NCBI GenBank assembly: GCA_021775795.1
Contig: JAJFHB010000167.1
Location: 1 to 7,345, forward strand
DNA length: 7,345 nucleotides
Direction of reading: 5' to 3'
From: Hyphomicrobiales bacterium
GTDB taxonomy: Bacteria > Pseudomonadota > Alphaproteobacteria > Rhizobiales > JAJFHB01
The notes under the pieces are model-generated. The model did not search any database. It saw nothing but the letters and a program-made list of their open reading frames with translations, and was not told the origin of the DNA. The translations under genes were made by a program, and so were the position numbers. This document shows positions 1-6,362 of this stretch, in pieces; the stretch's first letter is position 1; each line of letters begins with the position of its first letter.

Positions 1-1246
1 CCATACGGGCCTCGAAGATAAAGCGGCCATCAGGCGTCATGTGTGCAAGGTCGCCAGAACGCACAAACCCATCACCTCCAATCGCCGATTTGGTGGCTTC
101 CGGATTTCCAAAATACTCTGAAAATCTGCTCGGTCCCTTGATGTAGAGTTCGCCGGAGGCTCCGGGCGGCAAAAGAGATCCGTTCGCTGGATCTCGTATT
201 TCCGCATGGGCACCGGGAGACGTGAGGCGTCCGCCGGCAAGGGCTCGCTTCTCACACGGCAGGTCGTCTGGTTGACGGGCAAAAAGCGCCTGCACTTCAC
301 TCATGCCGTAAAGGCCTGCCAGCTTGAGGCCTTGCTGCTCTGCATCTCTGGCAAATTCAATAGCGTCTGCAATGCCGAAAGACGCGAAACCGCAGCATTC
401 AACTGACCTGAAGGTTTCCGGGCCTGCTGCAGCGAGCAACATGGCAAACATTTCATCGGTGCCGTTAAAGCCGGTGATGCGATGCCGCGCAATCAGTTCA
501 GCGGCATGGCAGGCGTCGAACTTTGGCAGGATGACAGATGTTGTTCCCGCCGCGAGTACTGCAAGCGCCTGGGCCAGTCCGAAGGTGCCGCACAAGGGCA
601 ACGCCTGCAGAAGTGCTGTTTCAGATTGCGCATAGCCAAAGGCGTGAGCAACGTCTTGTGCGTGGCGGGTCAGAGAAAGTTGGTCGTGAACAACAAACTT
701 CGGTTTGCTGGTGGTGCCTGATGTCGTGAACATGATGGCCGCATTGCCGGGAGCAGCGGCATCTACGGGTGACGCTACTGTCATCAGGTCGTGGATTGAA
801 GTGCTCCGCGGCGTCCCCGTTGAGGAACCGGTCGTGATCAGCAGATCCGGCAGCAAGTCAGGGGAAATTTCATCCAGCACTTTGCTGTAATCCGTGCGGC
901 TGTCAGAGGCGGCGTAGACAAGGGCCCGGGCGCTGGTCCGTGCCAGGATGTCTGATATTTCGGCAGCCCGGAATCTGGTGTTGATGCAAACAGCCGTGGC
1001 GCCGATGCGGCTAAGGGCCAGCAACGATACGATCCAGATGTAGGTGTTCGGCAGCCACAGACCTACCCGGTCGCCGTACGCGATACCGTGTTGCGTAAAG
1101 CCAAACGCAAGCCGCATTGATTGCCCGGCAAGGTCTGAATACGAGAGGATTTGTTCGCCATCGACAAGGGCCGGTTTGCCGCCTGTGATTGCGGCCTGCC
1201 TGTCGATCAGTTCGGCAAGTGTTGAGGGTGGGTCGGGATCAGTCAT
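1..1246 (-). CDS. AMP-forming acyl-CoA synthetase (ANL superfamily), 3' end cut by window edge
   Basis: I translated this minus-strand frame by hand: 415 codons run open from ATG (1246-1244) to the window edge. ANL-family enzymes activate a carboxylate with ATP to an acyl-adenylate, then transfer it to CoA in the cytoplasm. Visible motifs are the phosphate-binding loop TTSGTTSKPK (residues 174-183), the adenine-site motif LYGMSE (312-317), GELYIKGP (365-372), the ribose-binding Asp in RSGDL (396-400) and the hinge region GRFIFEARM (407-415). The small C-terminal lid, about 100 residues in this family, lies beyond the edge. The only start codon between an in-frame TAA upstream and the conserved region is the one chosen; its Shine-Dalgarno is weak. 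The hinge reads E-A-R-M rather than the commoner D-R-x-K. It lies downstream of the solute-binding protein gene on the same strand but behind a strong terminator, so it probably has its own promoter. The acid it activates cannot be told from the sequence. Confidence 0.93.
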   Translation of the reverse strand, partial: MTDPDPPSTLAELIDRQAAITGGKPALVDGEQILSYSDLAGQSMRLAFGFTQHGIAYGDRVGLWLPNTYIWIVSLLALSRIGATAVCINTRFRAAEISDILARTSARALVYAASDSRTDYSKVLDEISPDLLPDLLITTGSSTGTPRSTSIHDLMTVASPVDAAAPGNAAIMFTTSGTTSKPKFVVHDQLSLTRHAQDVAHAFGYAQSETALLQALPLCGTFGLAQALAVLAAGTTSVILPKFDACHAAELIARHRITGFNGTDEMFAMLLAAAGPETFRSVECCGFASFGIADAIEFARDAEQQGLKLAGLYGMSEVQALFARQPDDLPCEKRALAGGRLTSPGAHAEIRDPANGSLLPPGASGELYIKGPSRFSEYFGNPEATKSAIGGDGFVRSGDLAHMTPDGRFIFEARM

Positions 1247-1288
1247 GACTCTGGATTGCTCATGGCTCTGGATCGCTTATGGCTCAAG
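1244..1288. repeat. 17-bp imperfect tandem repeat over the synthetase start codon
   Basis: On the plus strand, 1244-1260 (CATGACTCTGGATTGCT) and 1261-1277 (CATGGCTCTGGATCGCT) match at 15 of 17 positions. A partial third copy (TATGGCTC) starts at 1278. Read on the minus strand, each full copy ends in an ATG. The inner copy provides the synthetase start. The outer copy opens a six-codon ORF (MSNPES) whose TGA (1245-1243) overlaps the true ATG as ATGA. The unit is not a multiple of three, so the copies lie in different frames. Confidence 0.8.
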
Positions 1289-1341
1289 ACCAGCCTTGTC
1301 TACGGGTTTCTTCCTGCCTGGCAGCTTCAGTTCTTTGATTG

Positions 1342-1375
1342 AAAATGAAAAGGGCGCGGGAATAATCCCGCGCCC
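1342..1375 (-). terminator. Intrinsic terminator of the solute-binding protein gene
   Basis: There is a perfect 10-bp GC-rich stem: GGGCGCGGGA (1352-1361), a 4-base loop (1362-1365) and TCCCGCGCCC (1366-1375). Read on the minus strand, the stem is followed by TTTTCATTTTC (1351-1341), the expected U-rich tract. It begins 27 bp past the stop of the binding-protein gene at 1403. It should largely insulate that gene from the synthetase gene downstream. On the plus strand the 3' flank is not T-rich, so termination there is less likely. Confidence 0.9.
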
Positions 1376-1402
1376 AAATTCTCATTGTATCTCGAAGTGA
1401 GA

Positions 1403-3082
1403 TCAGGCCTGGATAGCGAACTCGTTGCCGAATTCGTAGCGCGTCGGGTGCGCCGGCCCACGGATCACCTTCTTGTCGTAGGCGGTGAAAATGGACTGCC
1501 AGAACGGCTGCACAATCGGACCTTCTTCCTGCATGATTACTTCAAGCTGGCCGACAAGTTCACGACGGGCGTCGACATCAAGAGTGCCTTCCGCCTGTGT
1601 CAGGATGCTGTCAAACTCAGGATTGCTGTAACCTGACTCGTTCCACGGCACACCTGAACGGTAGGCAAGAGCGAGAACCATAAAGCCGAGAGGGCGGTGC
1701 GCCCAGGGTGTGAAACCCAAGGGAACCTTATCCCAGTTTTCCCAGTACTTGGCTGAAGGCTGCAGTCCCACGCGGGCGGTAATGCCGGCCTGTGCAAGCT
1801 GTGAAACCATGGTTTCGACCGCTGTCAGTTCCCAGGTCGGGTCCTTTTTGCAGGCAACTTCGCCAATGTCGATACCATCAGGATATCCGGCTTCAGCAAG
1901 CAGTGCTTTGGCCCCTTCAATATCCTGGGTCATCAGCGGCAGTTCTTTGTAGGACGGATGGATCGGGCACACATGGTGGTGCTCGGCGATGACGCCAAGA
2001 TTTTCATGTGCAAAGTTCAATACCGCAGCCTGGTCAATGGCCAGACGAATGGCTTTGCGAACCCGTGCATCCTGGAATACCGGCTGGTCAAGACGCATGC
2101 GCATCACAGCCGTTGCAGCGGTTGCTGCTTCATAGATCTGAATGTGATCCATGTCCTGCATGATCGGAAGCTGTTCTGTGTTGCCTGTATAAATGGCATC
2201 AATCTGCTTCGACTGAAGTGCTGCCACTTCTGCTGCAGGGTTGTCGCCAAGGTCAACAAACTCAAGCTCATCAAGGTAAGGACCATCGTCCCAATAGTCG
2301 TCGCGTGCCTTGAGCACGGCGCGGCTGTTGAGCTCATACTCGACCAGATCGAAAGCACCGGTACCGTTGGAGCCAACACCAAATGTGCCACCTTCCGCGG
2401 GATCCAGAATCGCCAGTGGGTAATGGAACAAGTGTTCCGGAACAGCGACTTGCGGCTCTTTCAGGTTGAGGCGCAGGGTCCGCTCATCGACAACTTCAAT
2501 GGCATTGTCGGCCCACAGACGTGTCGACAGCTTTGCGTTACCGTCATCATCTGTTTCACCGGTTTCAAATTCTTCCAGCATGTAGCCCTTCATGAGGCCG
2601 AGCACGGAGGAACCGGTTGCAGGCTCGAGAACACGATTGATGTTCCAGGCAGCGTCTTCTGCAGTGAACTGGCGACCATCGTGCCATTTCACATCGCGCA
2701 TGGTGAATTCCCATGTGCGAAGATCATCAGAGGCAGACCAGCTTTCGGCAAGTGCCGGGCGGGTGATGTTATCTGCATGGGTTTTGGTCAGATAATCGCC
2801 TACCTGACGGAAAATGTTGGAATCATAGATCCAGGAAAAGGTATGGGGATCGTCGATCTTCGGGCAGCGCATGGAGATGCGAAGCCGTCCACCCATGGGT
2901 TTTTCCGCAGCCTTTGCCGGTGTGGCAAAGGGCTGGCCTGTGATCTTGCCCGCCCACATGTAAGCAGCAGTTGCTGACATGCCGAGTAATGTTGTGTAAC
3001 GGATAAACTCACGGCGGTCGATCAGACCATCCGTAAGCTGTTTTTTAAGCTTAGGGATCCAGAGATTTTCTCTTTCTGACAT
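1403..3082 (-). CDS. Tat-exported ABC transporter substrate-binding protein, family 5 (SBP_bac_5, peptide/opine/nickel type)
   Basis: The 559-residue product is a periplasmic binding protein that would deliver a ligand to an ABC importer. The N-terminus has a twin-arginine signal: R23-R24 in DRREFIR, a hydrophobic stretch at about 30-44, and a plausible cleavage site after AKAA (56-59). The mature part has the SBP_bac_5 hallmark region at about 111-147 (LAESW, then WEF, KWHDG and FTAEDA) and the conserved VRKAIRLAIDQ segment (341-351) typical of oligopeptide-binding folds. Length is normal for the family. The start is supported by GGGAGG (3094-3089) six bases upstream of ATG. It is transcribed divergently from the flavoprotein gene at 3365 and ends at the terminator at 1342-1375. 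No permease or ATPase gene is present here. Family 5 ligands range from peptides to opines, sugars, nickel chelates and betaine-like compounds, so the ligand is unknown. Confidence 0.95.
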   Translation of the reverse strand: MSERENLWIPKLKKQLTDGLIDRREFIRYTTLLGMSATAAYMWAGKITGQPFATPAKAAEKPMGGRLRISMRCPKIDDPHTFSWIYDSNIFRQVGDYLTKTHADNITRPALAESWSASDDLRTWEFTMRDVKWHDGRQFTAEDAAWNINRVLEPATGSSVLGLMKGYMLEEFETGETDDDGNAKLSTRLWADNAIEVVDERTLRLNLKEPQVAVPEHLFHYPLAILDPAEGGTFGVGSNGTGAFDLVEYELNSRAVLKARDDYWDDGPYLDELEFVDLGDNPAAEVAALQSKQIDAIYTGNTEQLPIMQDMDHIQIYEAATAATAVMRMRLDQPVFQDARVRKAIRLAIDQAAVLNFAHENLGVIAEHHHVCPIHPSYKELPLMTQDIEGAKALLAEAGYPDGIDIGEVACKKDPTWELTAVETMVSQLAQAGITARVGLQPSAKYWENWDKVPLGFTPWAHRPLGFMVLALAYRSGVPWNESGYSNPEFDSILTQAEGTLDVDARRELVGQLEVIMQEEGPIVQPFWQSIFTAYDKKVIRGPAHPTRYEFGNEFAIQA

Positions 3083-3088
3083 GCTTTA

Positions 3089-3094
3089 CCTCCC
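3089..3094 (-). promoter_or_regulatory. Ribosome binding site of the solute-binding protein gene
   Basis: The minus strand reads GGGAGG, then six bases, then ATG at 3082. It is near the ideal Shine-Dalgarno sequence and spacing and fixes the start of the binding-protein gene. Confidence 0.8.
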
Positions 3095-3133
3095 ACATGC
3101 ATTTTGAGATTGAAGTCGTAGTCCGTATTCGCT

Positions 3134-3152
3134 CTGTGTCTTGGAAACACAG
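3134..3152. promoter_or_regulatory. Inverted repeat CTGTGT-N7-ACACAG, candidate operator
   Basis: Perfect 6-bp arms (3134-3139 and 3147-3152) flank a 7-base spacer, in the divergent region about 60 bp upstream of the binding-protein start. The dyad layout suits a dimeric regulator. No regulator gene is in the window and the motif matches no site I can name with certainty. Confidence 0.4.
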
Positions 3153-3162
3153 TTCGTTGCAG

Positions 3163-3187
3163 TTTATGCGGCCAAGCGTAGCATAAA
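3163..3187. promoter_or_regulatory. Inverted repeat TTTATGC-N11-GCATAAA, candidate operator or promoter element
   Basis: Perfect 7-bp arms (3163-3169 and 3181-3187) with an 11-base spacer. The right arm could also form a weak -10 (CATAAA, 3182-3187) for plus-strand transcription with TTGCAG (3157-3162) 19 bases upstream. That promoter reading is speculative because the spacing is long and the match is poor. Confidence 0.4.
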
Positions 3188-3188
3188 T

Positions 3189-3212
3189 TGCCAGATACGC
3201 CACTCTCTGGCA
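3189..3212. promoter_or_regulatory. Inverted repeat TGCCAGA-N10-TCTGGCA, candidate operator
   Basis: Perfect 7-bp arms (3189-3195 and 3206-3212) flank a 10-base spacer, giving half-site centres 17 bp apart. That suits a dimer reading two major grooves on one face. It starts one base after the previous dyad ends. AAAT on the left and ATTT on the right extend the symmetry with one extra base. A hairpin in the 5' leader of the plus-strand transcript is an alternative reading. Confidence 0.45.
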
Positions 3213-3297
3213 TTTCACGACTATTTAATCAGATTCAGCAGCGTTGAATCTCTGTTCAGTGGAGACCTCAACAGAGCGGCGGAATTTGGGCGGCCAT

Positions 3298-3311
3298 TGC
3301 AGGAAACTGCA
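3298..3311. promoter_or_regulatory. Short inverted repeat TGCAG-GAAA-CTGCA upstream of the first flavoprotein gene
   Basis: Perfect 5-bp arms with a 4-base spacer, 53 bp before the ATG at 3365. It could be an operator or a small leader hairpin, but arms this short also arise by chance. Confidence 0.25.
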
Positions 3312-3352
3312 GTAACATCGCGGCACGATCTTTACCGCCTGTTCGCGGAAAT

Positions 3353-3357
3353 GGAGG
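3353..3357 (+). promoter_or_regulatory. Ribosome binding site of the first flavoprotein gene
   Basis: GGAGG lies seven bases before the ATG at 3365. This supports that start. Confidence 0.75.
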
Positions 3358-3364
3358 CCGGGGT

Positions 3365-5356
3365 ATGAGCCAAGCATTCGATACTCTTCTGTCACCCATT
3401 CAGTTGCGCCATAAGCAGCTCGCGTGTCGCGTCGTCTTTGGGCCGCACACGGTCAACATGAGCCAGGAAGGCCTGCCGGGTGACCGGCACTTTGGATATT
3501 ATCGGGAAAGGGCGAGGGGTGGTGCTGCCATGATCGTCGTGGAGCCTGTCCCTGCTCACCGTACAGGCGTTCTCATCCGCGGTAACTTCCTTGCTGAAAC
3601 CGATGAGGTGATCCCGCACTTCAGGCGCATTACCGATGAATGCCATAGCCATGGCACGGCCATGATTCAACAGATCTATCATGTGGGTGGACATGGTGAT
3701 CAGGATAACTCCTGGGAACCCTACTGGTCGCCCTCAGGTGTGCCTTCGATGCATGACCCATGGGGCAGTCACGCGGTTACAGAAGCAGAGATTGAAGAGC
3801 TTATTGAAGCCTTTGTTGCTGCTGCGCGGCGCAGCAAGGATGCCGGTTTTGACGGCGTTGAATTCTACGCGGCCTACAACAGTCTGACCGACCAGTTCTG
3901 GTCGCCGATTACCAACAAACGAAGCGACCGCTGGGGTGGCAGCCTTGAAAACCGGCTACGCTTCGCGGTTACAACTCTTGAGCGCATGCGCAAGATGGCA
4001 GGTGACGATTTCATCATCGGCATGACGGTCTCAGGCGCCGAACCGGTTCCCGGTGGCCTGTCGCTCGGTGACAAGCAGGAAATCCTTTCGCACCTGGATC
4101 AGCGCGGCCTGATGGATTACGTGTCCTGCGGCACCGGCAGCTACCTGCATGATTCCTCCAAAATTGTTCCCAGCTTCCATCATGAGATGAAGCTCGGGGC
4201 CACGGACGCCTCGGCCTACAAGCAGGTTCTGAAAAATGCGCTTGTGACTGCAGAATCGCGGATCAAGACGCCGCAGAATGCAGAAGAGATCCTCTCTGAG
4301 GGTCAATCCGATCTCGTCAGCATAGTGCGCGGCCAGATTGCTGACCCTAATTGGGTGTCGAAGACCCGGGAAGAGCGGATCGAAGACATACGGCCGTGTA
4401 TCTCCTGCAACCAGGTGTGCATCGGGCGTCGCATGCGTGATTACTGGGCAAGCTGTCTCGTCAACCCATCGGTGGCGCGGGAACATGAATGGGGCGGTGA
4501 TGTATCCGCACCTACTGTTGAGCCCAAGGATGTATTGATCGTGGGTGGCGGGCCGGCGGGGCTGGAAGCTGCGCGTGTTGCAGCAGAACGCGGCCACAGG
4601 GTGCGGCTCGTGGAGCGTACGAATGAACTGGGGGGTCAGTTTCGCCTGGCGGCTGGTCAGCCTGAGCGCGGCGAGATTGGTGGCCTGCTCAACTGGTACC
4701 AGGGACAGTTGGAGAAGCTGCAGGTGAAAGTCGATCTGCGGACAGAGTTGTCCGCTGATGATATTCGTCAATCAGGTGCCCAGTCCGTGGTGCTGTGCAC
4801 CGGGTCACAACCCTCCCGCAATGGTTTCCAACGCGTCTATCCGCATGTGGATGTACTTCCCGGTGCCGATCAGGACAATGTCTGCACCGTGCACGATGTG
4901 CTGGACGGTTCTGTCGTGCCAGGGACGAACGTGTTGTTGCTGGATGACATTGACGGCTGGTGGCCGGCATCGGGCACAGCCCTGCATCTGGCGCAACAAC
5001 GGCACATGGTGACCATTGTGACGGCCTCTGAGAAAGCTGCAGCCAAGCTTGACGCCAGCATGACCGGTGACACAACGCGGGAACGGTTCATCCGCTTTGG
5101 CGTTGAGACAGTGCTGGCAACGGCGCTGGCATCATGGAACGACAATGTTGCAACACTCGTCAATCTCTATACAGGTGACGAGGAGAAAAGGGAGTTTGAC
5201 ACTCTGGTACTGGCGACGACCAACACGCCTGATGATCATCTGACGCAATCACTTCGTGATGGCGAACTTGATGTTCACACGATCGGCGATGCGATGGCTG
5301 CGCGAACCGCTCATATGGCGATCTTCGAGGCCCGCAAGCTGGCGCGCACCTTGTGA
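3365..5356 (+). CDS. Two-domain iron-sulfur flavoprotein oxidoreductase (Old Yellow Enzyme / 2,4-dienoyl-CoA reductase / trimethylamine dehydrogenase superfamily)
   Basis: This 663-residue protein has an N-terminal FMN TIM barrel (about 1-340), a 4Fe-4S motif C-x2-C-x3-C-x11-C (C345, C348, C352, C364) and a C-terminal dinucleotide-binding part starting with GGGPAG (394-399) and ending IGDAMAARTAHMAIFEARKL. That order and length match 2,4-dienoyl-CoA reductase, trimethylamine dehydrogenase and N-methylproline demethylase-type enzymes. The barrel has the family signature SPITNKRSDRWGGSLENR (180-197). The usual HGAHGY-type active-site motif instead reads YAAYNS (168-173), and the position of the FMN-contacting Arg (R222 in trimethylamine dehydrogenase) appears to be T221. 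The second nucleotide site has VLLLDDIDGWW instead of a clear GxGxxG, as in the ADP-binding domain of trimethylamine dehydrogenase. The transporter gene starts just after its stop, so the two are probably co-transcribed. The family is certain. Whether it demethylates an amine, reduces an enoyl group or does something else is not. Confidence 0.93.
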   Translation: MSQAFDTLLSPIQLRHKQLACRVVFGPHTVNMSQEGLPGDRHFGYYRERARGGAAMIVVEPVPAHRTGVLIRGNFLAETDEVIPHFRRITDECHSHGTAMIQQIYHVGGHGDQDNSWEPYWSPSGVPSMHDPWGSHAVTEAEIEELIEAFVAAARRSKDAGFDGVEFYAAYNSLTDQFWSPITNKRSDRWGGSLENRLRFAVTTLERMRKMAGDDFIIGMTVSGAEPVPGGLSLGDKQEILSHLDQRGLMDYVSCGTGSYLHDSSKIVPSFHHEMKLGATDASAYKQVLKNALVTAESRIKTPQNAEEILSEGQSDLVSIVRGQIADPNWVSKTREERIEDIRPCISCNQVCIGRRMRDYWASCLVNPSVAREHEWGGDVSAPTVEPKDVLIVGGGPAGLEAARVAAERGHRVRLVERTNELGGQFRLAAGQPERGEIGGLLNWYQGQLEKLQVKVDLRTELSADDIRQSGAQSVVLCTGSQPSRNGFQRVYPHVDVLPGADQDNVCTVHDVLDGSVVPGTNVLLLDDIDGWWPASGTALHLAQQRHMVTIVTASEKAAAKLDASMTGDTTRERFIRFGVETVLATALASWNDNVATLVNLYTGDEEKREFDTLVLATTNTPDDHLTQSLRDGELDVHTIGDAMAARTAHMAIFEARKLARTL

Positions 5357-5363
5357 TGCGCTT

Positions 5364-6299
5364 GTGAGCAGCACACCCCAGGATATGGAAACCGGAACGA
5401 CGGCGGTTCCCCGCCGGGGATTCGCCATGGCGCTTATGGTGATCAGTTCGGTTGGCATAAGTTTTGGCGGGCTGCTTTTGCGCTCCATGGAAGGGGCTGA
5501 TGCCTGGCAGATCAACTTCTACCGGTCGCTGGCGATTGCCGGCGCTGTGCTGATTATTCTGGTCTTTCAATACCGCAGAAACACCGTTCAGCAGATTGTC
5601 CGGATTGGTGTACCCGGCTTGTGGGCAAGCGCTCTGCTCGCCACGGCAGGCGTTGCCTTTCTGCAGGCCATCACCAATACGACTGTTGCCAACACATTGT
5701 TCACCTTGAGCTCCATTCCGTTCATCACCGCAGCCCTTGCCTGGGTTTTCCTGAGAGAAAGTCTCACGCGGGCAACCCTCGTCACCATGATATTTGCCGC
5801 GATCGGGGTTGCTATAATGATGGTGGAAGGTTTTGGAATTGGCTCCATGTACGGCAATGGCATGGCCTTTGTGACGGCGCTGGGGTTTGCCTCATTTGCG
5901 GTCATCGTGCGGCGGAACCGTCAGGTCGACATGCTGCCGACGTTGATGCTGTCTGGCGTGCTGACTGCCCTTGTTGCCCTGTCTGTGCAGTGGCGCGACC
6001 TTGGCATATCGTTCCATGACCTTGCGCTATGCATCGTCTGGGGTGGCGTAATGTCGGGAATTGGCAATTCACTCTTCATCATCGCATCCCGGCATCTGGT
6101 TGCAGCCGAGCTGACATTGTTCATGCTTTTGGAGTTTGCGCTGGGGCCCCTCTGGGTCTGGCTCGTTATCAACGAGGTACCGACCGCATGGACTCTTGCC
6201 GGGGGTGTCCTCGTCATTACCGCGGTTACGGTGAGGGCGTTGATGGAGATGCGCCGGACTGCACCAAAATTAAGGCGTGGTCGACCAAGCCCGATGTGA
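5364..6299 (+). CDS. DMT-superfamily transporter with two EamA domains
   Basis: The product is a polytopic inner-membrane protein of about 311 residues with roughly ten hydrophobic helices in two EamA repeats (about residues 20-150 and 165-300). The tandem architecture, the conserved NTLFTLSSIPFITAALAW segment in helix 4 and the matching region around LLEFALGPLWVWLVINE in helix 9 are typical of drug/metabolite exporters. The frame stays open upstream to 5256 inside the flavoprotein gene, but that part is a shadow with no hydrophobic or conserved content. GTG at 5364, seven bases after the flavoprotein stop, is the start I prefer, and ATG at 5385 is the alternative (about 304 residues). Neither has a good Shine-Dalgarno at normal distance, which suggests translational coupling. 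DMT proteins move small metabolites by proton exchange or facilitated flow. Its place between two flavoprotein genes suggests it carries a substrate or product of that pathway, but the substrate cannot be read. Confidence 0.88.
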   Translation: MSSTPQDMETGTTAVPRRGFAMALMVISSVGISFGGLLLRSMEGADAWQINFYRSLAIAGAVLIILVFQYRRNTVQQIVRIGVPGLWASALLATAGVAFLQAITNTTVANTLFTLSSIPFITAALAWVFLRESLTRATLVTMIFAAIGVAIMMVEGFGIGSMYGNGMAFVTALGFASFAVIVRRNRQVDMLPTLMLSGVLTALVALSVQWRDLGISFHDLALCIVWGGVMSGIGNSLFIIASRHLVAAELTLFMLLEFALGPLWVWLVINEVPTAWTLAGGVLVITAVTVRALMEMRRTAPKLRRGRPSPM

Positions 6300-6333
6300 T
6301 TGCGCAATCGGTATGTTTCGTGTAAACGCTTGC

Positions 6334-6347
6334 TGAACGATTGTTCA
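6334..6347. promoter_or_regulatory. Palindrome TGAAC-GATT-GTTCA, candidate TetR-type operator
   Basis: Perfect 5-bp arms with a 4-base centre sit in the 63-bp gap before the second flavoprotein gene, 15 bp upstream of its ATG. The short A/C-rich half-site with a 4-base centre resembles operators of TetR-family repressors. In this position it would block a promoter or early elongation for the downstream gene. There is no regulator in the window to test against. Confidence 0.45.
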
Positions 6348-6349
6348 AT

Positions 6350-6354
6350 AAGGG
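6350..6354 (+). promoter_or_regulatory. Ribosome binding site of the second flavoprotein gene
   Basis: AAGGG lies eight bases before the ATG at 6363. A nearer ATG at 6358 is out of frame, so this site and the conserved N-terminus fix 6363 as the start. Confidence 0.65.
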
Positions 6355-6362
6355 TTTATGCC

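Noticed and set aside
37..729. Several short frames of 60-103 codons on both strands at the left end
   Set aside because: All lie within the acyl-CoA synthetase reading frame, which is continuous through the region and carries all expected motifs.
1958..2977. 339-codon plus-strand open frame opposite the solute-binding protein gene
   Set aside because: It is the antisense of a gene with clear SBP_bac_5 motifs, a Tat signal, a good ribosome binding site and a terminator. The antisense product shows no domain pattern and is rich in Cys and His in a way typical of shadow frames.
3141..3368. 75-codon TTG-start frame ending in an ATGA overlap with the first flavoprotein gene
   Set aside because: It has a weak start codon, no Shine-Dalgarno and no recognisable domain. 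It runs through the cluster of inverted repeats expected to be regulatory. The last 30 codons look somewhat coding-like, so a small leader gene is not fully excluded.
4031..4771. 246-codon minus-strand open frame opposite the first flavoprotein gene
   Set aside because: It lies entirely inside the flavoprotein coding sequence across the iron-sulfur motif and GGGPAG site, and its product has no recognisable features.
5256..5363. N-terminal extension of the transporter back to an ATG at 5256
   Set aside because: It would overlap the flavoprotein gene by about 100 bp. The added residues are Arg/Trp-rich and unlike a DMT N-terminus, so the later GTG or ATG start fits better.
6300..6333. Possible terminator or promoter between the transporter and second flavoprotein genes
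   Set aside because: TTGCGCAA (6300-6307) is a short palindrome, but there is no GC-rich stem followed by a T tract and no convincing -35/-10 pair, so I assign neither.
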